Source: Paeniroseomonas aquatica | GTDB taxonomy: Bacteria > Pseudomonadota > Alphaproteobacteria > Acetobacterales > Acetobacteraceae | Assembly: GCF_030409335.1 (NCBI RefSeq) | Contig: NZ_JAUFPN010000110.1 | Location: forward strand, 1-63,935 | DNA length: 63,935 bases | Direction: 5' to 3' | Shown: one piece after another, positions 7,876 to 15,349 of the stretch | Position numbering within the stretch: the stretch's first letter is position 1 | Layout of the letters: each line of letters starts with the position of its first letter | Notes under the pieces: model-generated | Told to the model about the DNA's origin: nothing | What the model saw: only the letters and a program-made list of their open reading frames with translations | The model's database searches: none | Translations under genes and position numbers: made by a program

Positions 7876-9531
7876 GTGGAGCAACTCCTCGACCTCTATG
7901 GCTTCGCCAGCGTGGTCCTGCATGCGGCGGAGCTGGTGGCGCGCACCGTGCTGCTCGGCAGCGTGGTCTTCTGGGTGCTCCTGGCGGTGCCGGCGGGGCG
8001 GCTGATGCCGCCCGGCGATGCCGACCGGCTGCACGGCATCGCCCGCCGCGCCGTGCGGCTGGCGGCCGTCGCCGCCCTCGTCACCACCCTGCTCGGCGGG
8101 CTGCTCGGGCTGGCGGCGCTGGCGGCGACGCTGGAGCTGCGGGCGGGCGCGCTGATCGGCGCCGATTTCATCGCCCTGATCGGGCTGGCGCTGCTGGCGA
8201 TGCTGGCAGTGCTGGTCCTGGCCGCCCCGCCCGGGGTGCCGGGGCCGCGGCGCCGCTGGGCCTTGCTCGGCGCCGCGGCGGCGGTGCTGCTGGCGGTCAC
8301 CTTCGGCAGCCATGCCATCGCCCGGACCGAGGAGCGGCCGATGCTGCTGCTGGCGACCGGGCTGCATCAGGCCGGCGCCGCCTTCTGGCTGGGCGGGCTG
8401 CCCTGCCTGCTGGCGGCGCTGCGGCTGACGCCGGCCTCGGCCCGGCTGGTCGGGCAGCGCTATTCATGGGCGGCGGCGGGCGGCGTCGGGCTGATCCTGC
8501 TCGGCAGCGCCGGCTTCTGGCTGGGCTACATCGGTGCGGTCGAGGCTGTGTATGGCACCGCCTATGGCTCGATGGCGGCGACCAAGCTCATCATGCTCGG
8601 GCTGCTGCTGCTGCTGGGCGCCGCCAATTTCCGGGCGCTGCATGGGGTGGCCCCGATGGGCCAGGGCCTGCCCCGGCTGCGCCGCTTCATCGAGGCGGAG
8701 ATGGCGATCGGCATCGCGGTGCTGGCCGTCGCCGCCTCCCTCACCTCGGTCCCGCCAGCGGCCGACCTGCCGGACGACCGCGTCACCTGGGCCGAGATCA
8801 CCGAGCGCTTCACGCCGCAGCTGCCGCGGCTGAGCAGCCCGGACCATGCCGACCTCGCCATCCCGGCCTTGCAGGCGCAGCTCGATGCCGAGTGGCAGCA
8901 GCGCCAGGCGGCGCAGCGGCCGCAGGCCTTCACCCCGGGCGAGGGGCTGCTGCCGCCGCGCAACGCCACCGACATCGCCTGGAGCGAGTACAACCACCAC
9001 TGGGCCGGCATCATGGTGCTGCTGGTCGGGCTCGCGGCGCTGCTGGACGCGACCGGGCGGGTGCCGCTGGCGCGGCACTGGCCGCTGGTCTTCCTCGGCC
9101 TCGCCGGCTTCCTGCTGGTGCGCTCGGACCCGGAGGCCTGGCCGCTCGGCGACATCGGGCTGCTCGACAGCCTGCGGGACCCGGAGGTGGTGCAGCACAA
9201 GCTCGCCTCGCTGTTGGTGGTCGGCTTCGCGCTGTCCGAGTGGAGCGTGCGGCTGGGGCTGCTGCGGGGGCGCGTGCGCTTCGTCTTCCCGGTGGCGATG
9301 CTGGCGGGCGGCGTGCTGCTGCTGGCGCATACCCATGCCATCTCGAACATCAAGGAAGCCCAGCTCATCGAGCTGTCGCACCTGCCGCTGGCGGTCTTCG
9401 CCGTCATCGGCGGTTGCGCCCGCTGGACCGAGCTGCGCGGGCCGGAGGCGCTGGCGCGGGTGGCGCGCTGGCTCTGGCCGCTGTGCCTGGTGATGATCGG
9501 CCTCCTGCTGCTGCTCTACCGGGAATCCTGA
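7876..9531 (+). CDS. copD: CopD-family copper transport membrane protein
   Basis: A 551-aa polytopic inner-membrane protein, longer than a minimal CopD domain. Hydrophobic segments cover roughly residues 10-320 and 375-550, with a polar loop of about 60 residues around 300-370. CopD family strings include the helix with AIARTEERPMLLLATGLHQA and FWLGGLPCLLAAL. It probably takes copper from CopC and moves it to the cytoplasm. The GTG start at 7876 abuts the copC stop, and an hpnN-type gene follows after 2 bp, so the three form one transcription unit. The C-terminal half contains IMVLLVGLAALLDA and HTHAISNIKEAQ, seen in long CopD proteins of this lineage. Confidence 0.85.
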   Translation: MEQLLDLYGFASVVLHAAELVARTVLLGSVVFWVLLAVPAGRLMPPGDADRLHGIARRAVRLAAVAALVTTLLGGLLGLAALAATLELRAGALIGADFIALIGLALLAMLAVLVLAAPPGVPGPRRRWALLGAAAAVLLAVTFGSHAIARTEERPMLLLATGLHQAGAAFWLGGLPCLLAALRLTPASARLVGQRYSWAAAGGVGLILLGSAGFWLGYIGAVEAVYGTAYGSMAATKLIMLGLLLLLGAANFRALHGVAPMGQGLPRLRRFIEAEMAIGIAVLAVAASLTSVPPAADLPDDRVTWAEITERFTPQLPRLSSPDHADLAIPALQAQLDAEWQQRQAAQRPQAFTPGEGLLPPRNATDIAWSEYNHHWAGIMVLLVGLAALLDATGRVPLARHWPLVFLGLAGFLLVRSDPEAWPLGDIGLLDSLRDPEVVQHKLASLLVVGFALSEWSVRLGLLRGRVRFVFPVAMLAGGVLLLAHTHAISNIKEAQLIELSHLPLAVFAVIGGCARWTELRGPEALARVARWLWPLCLVMIGLLLLLYRES

Positions 9532-9533
9532 CC

Positions 9534-12158
9534 TTGGCCGAAGCGGCTGTCGGGGCGCTGGCGCGCGGTTGCGGCGCGCTGGCCGGGATCTGCGCCCGCT
9601 GGCCGCGGGTGGTGCTGGCGCTGGCCCTCGGCGTGGCGCTGCTGGCCGGGGCGGTGGTGTCCCAGCGCTTCGAGATGAACACCGACACCGATGCGCTGTT
9701 CCCGGCCGACCTGCCCTGGCGGCTGACCGAGGAGCGCATGGCGGCGGCCTTCCCGCAGCGCGAGCAGGTGATCGCCGTGGTGGTCGATGCCCCGACCGGC
9801 GATGCGGCGGACCGCGCGGCGGCCGGGCTGGCCGCGGCGCTGGGGCGTCGCCGCGACCTGTTCCGCAGCGTGCAGCGGCCGGATGCGCTGGAATTCTTCC
9901 GCCGCAACGGGCTGCTGTTCCTCGATGAGGCGGCGGTGCGGGAGACGACGGAGCGGGTGATCGCCGCCCAGCCGCTGCTCGGCACCCTGGCGGCGGACCC
10001 CAGCCTGCGCGGCATCGCCGCCGCCTTTGGCCTGGTGCTGACCGGGGTGGAGCGGGGCGAGGCGACGCTCGGCAGCATCGCCGCGCCGCTCGCCGCGCTG
10101 GCTGGCGCGGCGGAGGCCGCGGTGGCGGGGCAGGTGGCGCCGCCGGACTGGGGCCGGCTGTTCACCGGCCGCGCGCCGGAGCCGATGGAGCTGCGCCGCT
10201 TCGTGCTGGTGCAGCCGCATCTCGACTTCTCCGCCCTCAGCCCGGGGGCGACGGCCGCGGAGGCGATCCGCGAGGCCGCCCGCGACCTCGAGATCCCCGG
10301 CGTCCGCATCCGCATGACCGGCGAGGTGCCGATGGCGGACGAGGAATTCGCCAGCGTGGCGGATGGGGCGGTGCGGAACACGCTGCTCTCGCTCGGGCTG
10401 GTGGCGCTGCTGCTGTGGCTGGCGCTGCGGTCCTGGCGGCTGATCCTGCCGGTGCTGGCGACCCTGCTGCTCGGGCTGCTGGCGACGGCGGCCTTCGGCG
10501 CGGCGGCGATCGGCGCCTTCAACCCGCTGTCCATCGCCTTCGCGGTGCTGTTCATCGGGCTCGGGGTCGATTTCGGCATCCAGCTCGCGGTCTGCTACCG
10601 GGAGCAGCGGCAGCGCTTCGACGACCTCGCCGCCGCCATCGCCGCGGCCGGGGAGGTGGCGGGGCCGGGCATCGCCCTGGCGGCGCTGGCCATCGCCGGG
10701 GCCTTCCTCGCCTTCCTGCCGACCGAATACCGCGGCGTCTCCGAACTCGGCGCCATCGCCGGCTTCGGCATGCTGGTGGCGGCGCTGCTCTCGCTCACGG
10801 TGCTGCCGGCGCTGCTGCGGCTGACCTCCCCGCCGGCCGAGGCGGCGGAGGTGGGCTGGGCCCGGCTGGCGCCGCTCGAGGCCTGGCTGGCGCGGCGGGC
10901 CTGGCGGGTGACCGCCGGCCTCGCCCTCCTGGCGCTGGCCGCGGCGGCGGTGCTGCCGCTGCTGGTCTTCGACTTCAACCCGCTGAACCTGCGCGACCCC
11001 AGGTCCGAGGCGGTGGCGACCTTCCGCGACCTGATGGGCTCGGCCGAGACCACGCCGAACACGCTGAGCGTCCTGGCCCCCTCCCTCGAGGCGGCGCAGC
11101 CCCTGGCGGCGCGGCTGGAGGCGCTGCCCGAGGTCGCCCGGGTGATGACCCTGGCGAGCTTCGTCCCCGAGGGGCAGCCGGCGAAGCTGGCGCTGATCCA
11201 GGATGCGGCCGACCTGCTGGGCCTGACCCTGGCCCCGCCTGCGGTGGCGCCGGCACCCGACGATGCCGCGGTGGCGGCGGCGCTGGCCGGGCTCGCCGCC
11301 GCGCTGCGGCGGGAGGCGGGCGAGGCGGGGGATGCGCCCGCCGAGGATGCACGGCGGCTGGCCGCGGCACTGGCCGGCCTGGCGGCCGAGGGCCGCGGCC
11401 GCCTCGCCGAGGCGCTGCTGCCCGGGCTGGCCGGGACCCTGGCACAGCTGGCCGAGGCGCTGCAGGCCGGCCCCGTCACCCTGGCCGGGCTGCCGCCGGA
11501 GCTGGCGCGGGACTGGGTGGCGGCCGACGGCAGGGCGCGGATCGAGGCCTGGCCGTGCAACCTCTCGGACGACAACGCGGCGCTGCGGCGCTTCGCCGAT
11601 GCGGTGCAGTCGGTGGTGCCGGGGGCGAACGGGATGGCGATCTCCATCCAGGCCTCCTCCGCCACCATCCGGCAGGCCTTCATCCTGGCCGGGGCGCTCG
11701 GCCTCGGCTGGACCATGCTGCTGCTGCTGGCGGCGCTGCGCAGCCTGCGGCTGGCGCTGCTGGCGCTGGCGCCGCTAGTGCTGGCGGGGCTGGTGACGCT
11801 GGCCGCCTGCGCCCTGTTCGGGCCGGCGCTGAACCTGGCGAATGTCATCGCCCTGCCGCTGCTCTTCGGCATCGGCGTCGCCTTCGACATCTACTTCGTG
11901 GTGGCCTGGCGGGCCGGGCAGCGGGCGCTGCTGCCGACCGCGCTGACCCGGGCGGTGCTGTTCAGCGCCCTGACCACCGGCGCCGCCTTCGGCACCCTGG
12001 CGCTGTCGTCGCATCCGGGCACCGCCAGCATGGGCGTGCTGCTGGCCATGTCCCTGGTGGCGACCCTGGCGGCGGTGCTGCTGGCCCTGCCGGCGCTGCT
12101 GCATGCGCTGGCGCCGGACCATGGCCGTTGCAGGCGTGATCCCGCCATGCGCGAATAA
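9534..12158 (+). CDS. hpnN: HpnN-type hopanoid RND (MMPL) transporter
   Basis: An 874-aa RND-superfamily transporter of the MMPL type. It has one N-terminal helix, a large periplasmic domain (EMNTDTDALFPADLPWR is the conserved HpnN opening), a first block of five or six helices with the GVDFGIQLAVCYREQ motif, a second periplasmic domain and a second helix block ending near FGIGVAFDIYFVVAWR. Characterised HpnN moves hopanoids from the inner to the outer membrane. A TTG at 9534 is the best start; no ATG precedes the conserved region. It sits in an operon with copC and copD and opposite ispH-hpnH, which supports the hopanoid link. Confidence 0.88.
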   Translation: MAEAAVGALARGCGALAGICARWPRVVLALALGVALLAGAVVSQRFEMNTDTDALFPADLPWRLTEERMAAAFPQREQVIAVVVDAPTGDAADRAAAGLAAALGRRRDLFRSVQRPDALEFFRRNGLLFLDEAAVRETTERVIAAQPLLGTLAADPSLRGIAAAFGLVLTGVERGEATLGSIAAPLAALAGAAEAAVAGQVAPPDWGRLFTGRAPEPMELRRFVLVQPHLDFSALSPGATAAEAIREAARDLEIPGVRIRMTGEVPMADEEFASVADGAVRNTLLSLGLVALLLWLALRSWRLILPVLATLLLGLLATAAFGAAAIGAFNPLSIAFAVLFIGLGVDFGIQLAVCYREQRQRFDDLAAAIAAAGEVAGPGIALAALAIAGAFLAFLPTEYRGVSELGAIAGFGMLVAALLSLTVLPALLRLTSPPAEAAEVGWARLAPLEAWLARRAWRVTAGLALLALAAAAVLPLLVFDFNPLNLRDPRSEAVATFRDLMGSAETTPNTLSVLAPSLEAAQPLAARLEALPEVARVMTLASFVPEGQPAKLALIQDAADLLGLTLAPPAVAPAPDDAAVAAALAGLAAALRREAGEAGDAPAEDARRLAAALAGLAAEGRGRLAEALLPGLAGTLAQLAEALQAGPVTLAGLPPELARDWVAADGRARIEAWPCNLSDDNAALRRFADAVQSVVPGANGMAISIQASSATIRQAFILAGALGLGWTMLLLLAALRSLRLALLALAPLVLAGLVTLAACALFGPALNLANVIALPLLFGIGVAFDIYFVVAWRAGQRALLPTALTRAVLFSALTTGAAFGTLALSSHPGTASMGVLLAMSLVATLAAVLLALPALLHALAPDHGRCRRDPAMRE

Positions 12159-12185
12159 CCATGCAATCGGCTCGGAAATCCGTCA

Positions 12186-12200
12186 TGCTGCAGCGCAGCA
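12186..12200 (+). promoter_or_regulatory. PhaR-like operator palindrome upstream of the phasin gene
   Basis: The perfect inverted repeat TGCTGC-AGC-GCAGCA lies 7 bp before the phasin ATG. It contains CTGC-N3-GCAG, the pattern reported for binding by PhaR, the PHB-responsive repressor of phasin genes in Paracoccus and relatives. Position over the ribosome-binding region fits repression. PhaR itself is not in the window, so the assignment rests on motif and context. Confidence 0.5.
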
Positions 12201-12207
12201 AAACGCG

Positions 12208-12717
12208 ATGGATCAAATCCTTATGTCCAACCTCATGCCGAGCCTGACCGCCGCGACCGATGTCCTGGCCTCCGCCAACCGCAATTCCAGCCAGACCGGC
12301 GAGCTGGCCCTGGCCGCCGCCGAGGTGGTGCTGCGGCGGATGACGCTCGGCGGCATCGCCATGGTCAACCCGGCCGGGGCCGACCATGCCGAATTCGCCC
12401 GCATGGTGCCGGAGAAGACCAGGGCCTTCGCCGATGCCGGCACCGCGCTGGCCAGCCAGTCGGCCCGGATGGGCGAGGCGATGGCGCGGTTCCTGGTCGA
12501 GGAATCCGCCTTCATGGCGAAGGCGGCCGGTTCGGTGATGGCCAGCGGCCATGCCGGCGGCATGATGGCGGCCCAGGCCCAGGCCACCATGGCCTGGTTC
12601 GGGCGGATGGCGGTGCAGTCGGGCGCCATGTGCCTGCTCGCGCTGGAAGCCCAGGGCGCCGCCCTGGCCCCGATCCATCGCGCCGCCACCGGCAATGCCA
12701 CCCGCTTGCGCGCCTGA
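12208..12717 (+). CDS. Phasin-like protein
   Basis: A 169-aa, Ala/Met-rich, helical protein without cysteine-rich or catalytic motifs. The body is amphipathic (ELALAAAEVVLRRMTL, KTRAFADAGTALASQSARM, EDSAFMAKAAG-like repeats), as expected for a PhaP-type phasin that coats polyhydroxyalkanoate granules. The start could be ATG at 12208 or the ATG at 12223 (MSNLMPSLT); the first is given. A PhaR-type palindrome directly upstream supports the call. The PhaJ-like hydratase at 35.6 kb is another hint of PHA metabolism. An alternative is a general phasin-fold protein unrelated to granules. Confidence 0.6.
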   Translation: MDQILMSNLMPSLTAATDVLASANRNSSQTGELALAAAEVVLRRMTLGGIAMVNPAGADHAEFARMVPEKTRAFADAGTALASQSARMGEAMARFLVEESAFMAKAAGSVMASGHAGGMMAAQAQATMAWFGRMAVQSGAMCLLALEAQGAALAPIHRAATGNATRLRA

Positions 12718-12740
12718 GGCCCTGGGTGCCTGATGCGCCG

Positions 12741-13616
12741 ATGGAAAAGCAGCCGCCGGCGCTGAGCGGGGTGCCGGAGACCATGCTCTGGCCGCTCTAT
12801 CACCGCGCCGTCGAGACCCGGCGGCCGGACGGCGTGCTGCACGACCCGGAGAGCCTCCGGATCATGCAGGCGCTGGACTACGACTTCGCCGGGCATTTCG
12901 GCCCGCCCGGCGGTTCGCTCGCGGTGCGGGCGGCGGGCATCGACCAGGCGCTGGGCGCCTGGCTGCGCGACCACCCCGATGGCCAGGTGGTCTCGCTCGG
13001 CGAGGGTCTCGAGACCCAGTCCCGCCGGGTGGACAACGGGACGGTGCGCTGGCTCTCGGTGGACCTGCCGGAATCCATCGCGCTCCGCGAGCGTTTCCTG
13101 CCGCCGACCCGGCGCTTCCGGCACCTGGCGATGAGCGCGCTCGACCCGGGCTGGATGGCTGGGGTGGACCGCGCCGCGCCGGTCTTCGTCGTGGCCCAGG
13201 GGCTGCTGATGTACCTGCCGCCGGAGGCGGTGCAGGGCCTGCTGGCCGCGATCGCCGCCGGCCTGCCCGGGGCCTGGCTGGTCTTCGACACCGTGCCGCC
13301 CTGGCTGTCCCGCCTCACCCTGCGGGGCTTCCAGCAGACGCCCCGCTACCGGCTGCCGCCGATGCCCTGGGGCATCGCCCGCGACGCGATCGGCCCGACC
13401 CTGCGGCGCTGGTGCCCGGGCATCGGCTTGGTCGAGCTGCTGCCCTATGCCCTGCCGCGCGGCGTGCCGGGGGTGCTCGGGCAGTTCATGGCGGCGGCGC
13501 CGGTGCTGCGGAACCAGCTGCCGAGCCTGGTGCGGACCCGCTTCGGCGGGATGCCAGCCAGTCCCGGTAGCGGGCCCCGATCTCCTCGAACAGGCGGAAA
13601 TACACCGCGCGGCTGA
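12741..13616 (+). CDS. Class I SAM-dependent methyltransferase (LCMT/PF04072-like)
   Basis: A 291-aa protein resembling the leucine carboxyl methyltransferase-like family. It has the SAM-binding strand VVSLGEGLETQSRRVDN, the acidic WLSVDLPESIALRERFLP, and a post-II region VFVVAQGLLMYLPPEAV. Substrate is unknown; members act on small molecules or proteins. The last ~23 residues (Gly/Pro/Ser/Arg-rich) are read through DNA that is also the 3' end of the convergent FkbH-like gene: the two genes overlap by 131 bp. The ATG at 12741 is 24 bp after the phasin stop, so it may be read from the same transcript. Confidence 0.75.
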   Translation: MEKQPPALSGVPETMLWPLYHRAVETRRPDGVLHDPESLRIMQALDYDFAGHFGPPGGSLAVRAAGIDQALGAWLRDHPDGQVVSLGEGLETQSRRVDNGTVRWLSVDLPESIALRERFLPPTRRFRHLAMSALDPGWMAGVDRAAPVFVVAQGLLMYLPPEAVQGLLAAIAAGLPGAWLVFDTVPPWLSRLTLRGFQQTPRYRLPPMPWGIARDAIGPTLRRWCPGIGLVELLPYALPRGVPGVLGQFMAAAPVLRNQLPSLVRTRFGGMPASPGSGPRSPRTGGNTPRG

Positions 13617-15264
13617 AGTGCAGGTAGCTGCCGCTCTCGACGTCGTCGACGCTCCCGACCAGCGCCGATAGCTCCACGAAGGCCACGTTCGGATAGGGCT
13701 TCGCCGCCGCGCGGAAGACCGCGTTCAGGGTGACCTGCGGGGCATGGTCGAGGGCGACGCCGTCCAGGTTGATGGTCTTGTTCGGCAGGATGACGACGAA
13801 CAGGGCATTGGCCGGGATGCTGGCGAGGATGCGGCTGTAGAGGGCGAAGTACCGCTCGGGGTCGTCGCAGGCGACCGGCGTGTAGTCGCGCTCCAGCAGG
13901 GCCGTCACCCGCTCGTACTCGGCCGCCTGGGCGGCGGTCCGGCCGGGGTGGCTCGGCAGCATCGGCTCGCGGAACCAGTGGTGGCATTCGAAGCCGGTCG
14001 CCTTGTGGCGATAGGGCAGGCGGGAGGCATCGCCGCTCGGGCTGTAGATGATCAGGGTGTCGTCGTCGCAGGCATCGAACAGGCGGGTCTCGTAGAAGTC
14101 CCGGTCCATGCCCAGGTCGCGGATCAGGCTGGCCGTCGCCTCATCCAGCCCGGCGGCGATCTGGCCCAGGATCAGACTGGCATGCCGCGGGATATAGAGA
14201 TGCTCCCGCATGGCGATGAACTCGCCCACCACCGCCCTGGCCCGGGCGCGGAAGAAATGCTCGATCACTTCCAGCTCGCAGCCGCCGCGGATGCGCACCT
14301 CGCCGAAGGACTTGTCCGCCGCCGCGGCGGCCTGCGGCCCGGGCCCCGCCGTGATCCAGTCCACCGCGCCGGGCAGCTTCGACAGCGGCTCGCCCACCAC
14401 GGTGATGTCGGGACGGCCCAGCAGGTCGTACACCCATTGCTCCACGCCCATGCCCAGGGTGCGGCATGAGAAGGCGAAATGCACCAGCCGCGGCCTGCCC
14501 CAGGCGGTGATTCCATGCACCAGGAAGATGCCGCAGATCCCGTAATCCCCGTACCGGTCCCGGACCTGGACCAGCCCGGCCCGGGCATGAAAGGGCGCGA
14601 TCTCCTCCAGCAGCGCCGCCTTCGCCAGCGCCATGTCCTCGGGCAGCCGCCGCTTGGTGAAATTGAGCTGGTTGGTGCGGTTGACCAGCTCGACCGCGCG
14701 ATCGAGGTGGTTCTCGATGTCGTAGAGGATCGAGACCTCGATCCGGCTCTGCCGCAGGAATTCGACGCCCTGGCCGCCGACCGCCCGCATGTCCTGGTGC
14801 CGGGACTCCAGCAGCTTGTAATGCCGCAGCCGCGACAGCCCGGGGTCGGGCCTGCCGGCGAAGGCCGGGTCCTGCAGGAAGCCGGCGATGGCGGTCTCGT
14901 CCACCACGTTCAGGGCCGGCAGCAGGGCCTTGGCCTGGGCGCGGTTGCCCGGATTGTCGTCGACGAAGAGCACCGTCTCCGGCCGCAGCTGCACCGCCGC
15001 CACGATCTCGGCGAGGCGCTCCGGCTTGCTGGACCAGTTGACGCTGGGGAAGATGAAGTAGTCCCAGATGCCGTGCTGGCGCAGGATCGGCTCGACCGCG
15101 GCCAGGTCGTTCCGGGAGCACAGGGAATTCAGGATGCCGCGATGGCTCAGGGCGACGACGATGTCGTGCCGTTCGGCATTGTAGGTGATGCCACCTTCGC
15201 AGAGCGTGCCGTCCCAGAAGGTCTCGTCCAGGTCCCAGATGACCAGTCGGATGTCATGCAGCAT
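13486..15264 (-). CDS. FkbH-like HAD-IIIC family protein
   Basis: A 592-aa three-part protein. Residues ~1-150 form a HAD-IIIC domain with the aspartate pair D11/D13 in VIWDLDETFWDGTL, SKPERLAEIV and VLFVDDNPGNRAQA. Residues ~195-290 match the GNAT-like part of FkbH proteins (NRTNQLNFTKRRLPE, YGDYGICGIFLVHG, FSCRTLGMGVEQWV). The remaining ~280 residues look like an SGNH-type hydrolase tail (LIIYSPSGDASRLPY, VVILPNKTINLDG, GSYLHFSRAVYF). FkbH enzymes load glyceryl units onto carrier proteins, but no PKS or acyl carrier gene is nearby. Start is ATG at 15264; TTG at 15279 is a serious alternative because of the leader structure. The C-terminus overlaps the opposing methyltransferase. Confidence 0.8.
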   Translation of the reverse strand: MLHDIRLVIWDLDETFWDGTLCEGGITYNAERHDIVVALSHRGILNSLCSRNDLAAVEPILRQHGIWDYFIFPSVNWSSKPERLAEIVAAVQLRPETVLFVDDNPGNRAQAKALLPALNVVDETAIAGFLQDPAFAGRPDPGLSRLRHYKLLESRHQDMRAVGGQGVEFLRQSRIEVSILYDIENHLDRAVELVNRTNQLNFTKRRLPEDMALAKAALLEEIAPFHARAGLVQVRDRYGDYGICGIFLVHGITAWGRPRLVHFAFSCRTLGMGVEQWVYDLLGRPDITVVGEPLSKLPGAVDWITAGPGPQAAAAADKSFGEVRIRGGCELEVIEHFFRARARAVVGEFIAMREHLYIPRHASLILGQIAAGLDEATASLIRDLGMDRDFYETRLFDACDDDTLIIYSPSGDASRLPYRHKATGFECHHWFREPMLPSHPGRTAAQAAEYERVTALLERDYTPVACDDPERYFALYSRILASIPANALFVVILPNKTINLDGVALDHAPQVTLNAVFRAAAKPYPNVAFVELSALVGSVDDVESGSYLHFSRAVYFRLFEEIGARYRDWLASRRSGSAPGSAAGSAAPAPPP

Positions 15265-15280
15265 GGCGAACCACTTCAAT

Positions 15281-15325
15281 GCAGGGTTGTATTAAAAGGC
15301 AATTCGGCCCTGCCCGCACCTCCTT
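15281..15325 (-). promoter_or_regulatory. Leader hairpin between Shine-Dalgarno and start of the FkbH-like gene
   Basis: On the minus strand a full Shine-Dalgarno AAGGAGGT (15325-15318) is followed by 4 nt, then a 6-bp perfect stem GCAGGG/CCCTGC (15313-15308 and 15286-15281) around a 21-nt AT-rich loop, then 1 nt and a TTG codon (15279-15277) in frame with the gene. Folding would shorten the spacing between the ribosome-binding site and the TTG to about 5 nt. The function is inferred from sequence only. Confidence 0.4.
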
Positions 15326-15333
15326 ATCTGGCT

Positions 15334-15349
15334 GGCCGGCGCGCCGGCC
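15334..15349 (-). repeat. 16-bp perfect GC palindrome directly after murJ
   Basis: The sequence GGCCGGCGCGCCGGCC is a perfect palindrome that starts at the base after the murJ stop. It could fold into a short hairpin that protects the 3' end or attenuates read-through to the FkbH-like gene, but there is no T-tract and a usable loop would cost stem pairs. Confidence 0.35.

Noticed and set aside
7251-9533. A long open frame on the plus strand upstream of and in frame with hpnN
   Set aside because: It overlaps copC and copD, which have clear family motifs in other frames; the extension is Ala/Arg/Pro-rich high-GC noise. Only the part from 9534 is HpnN.
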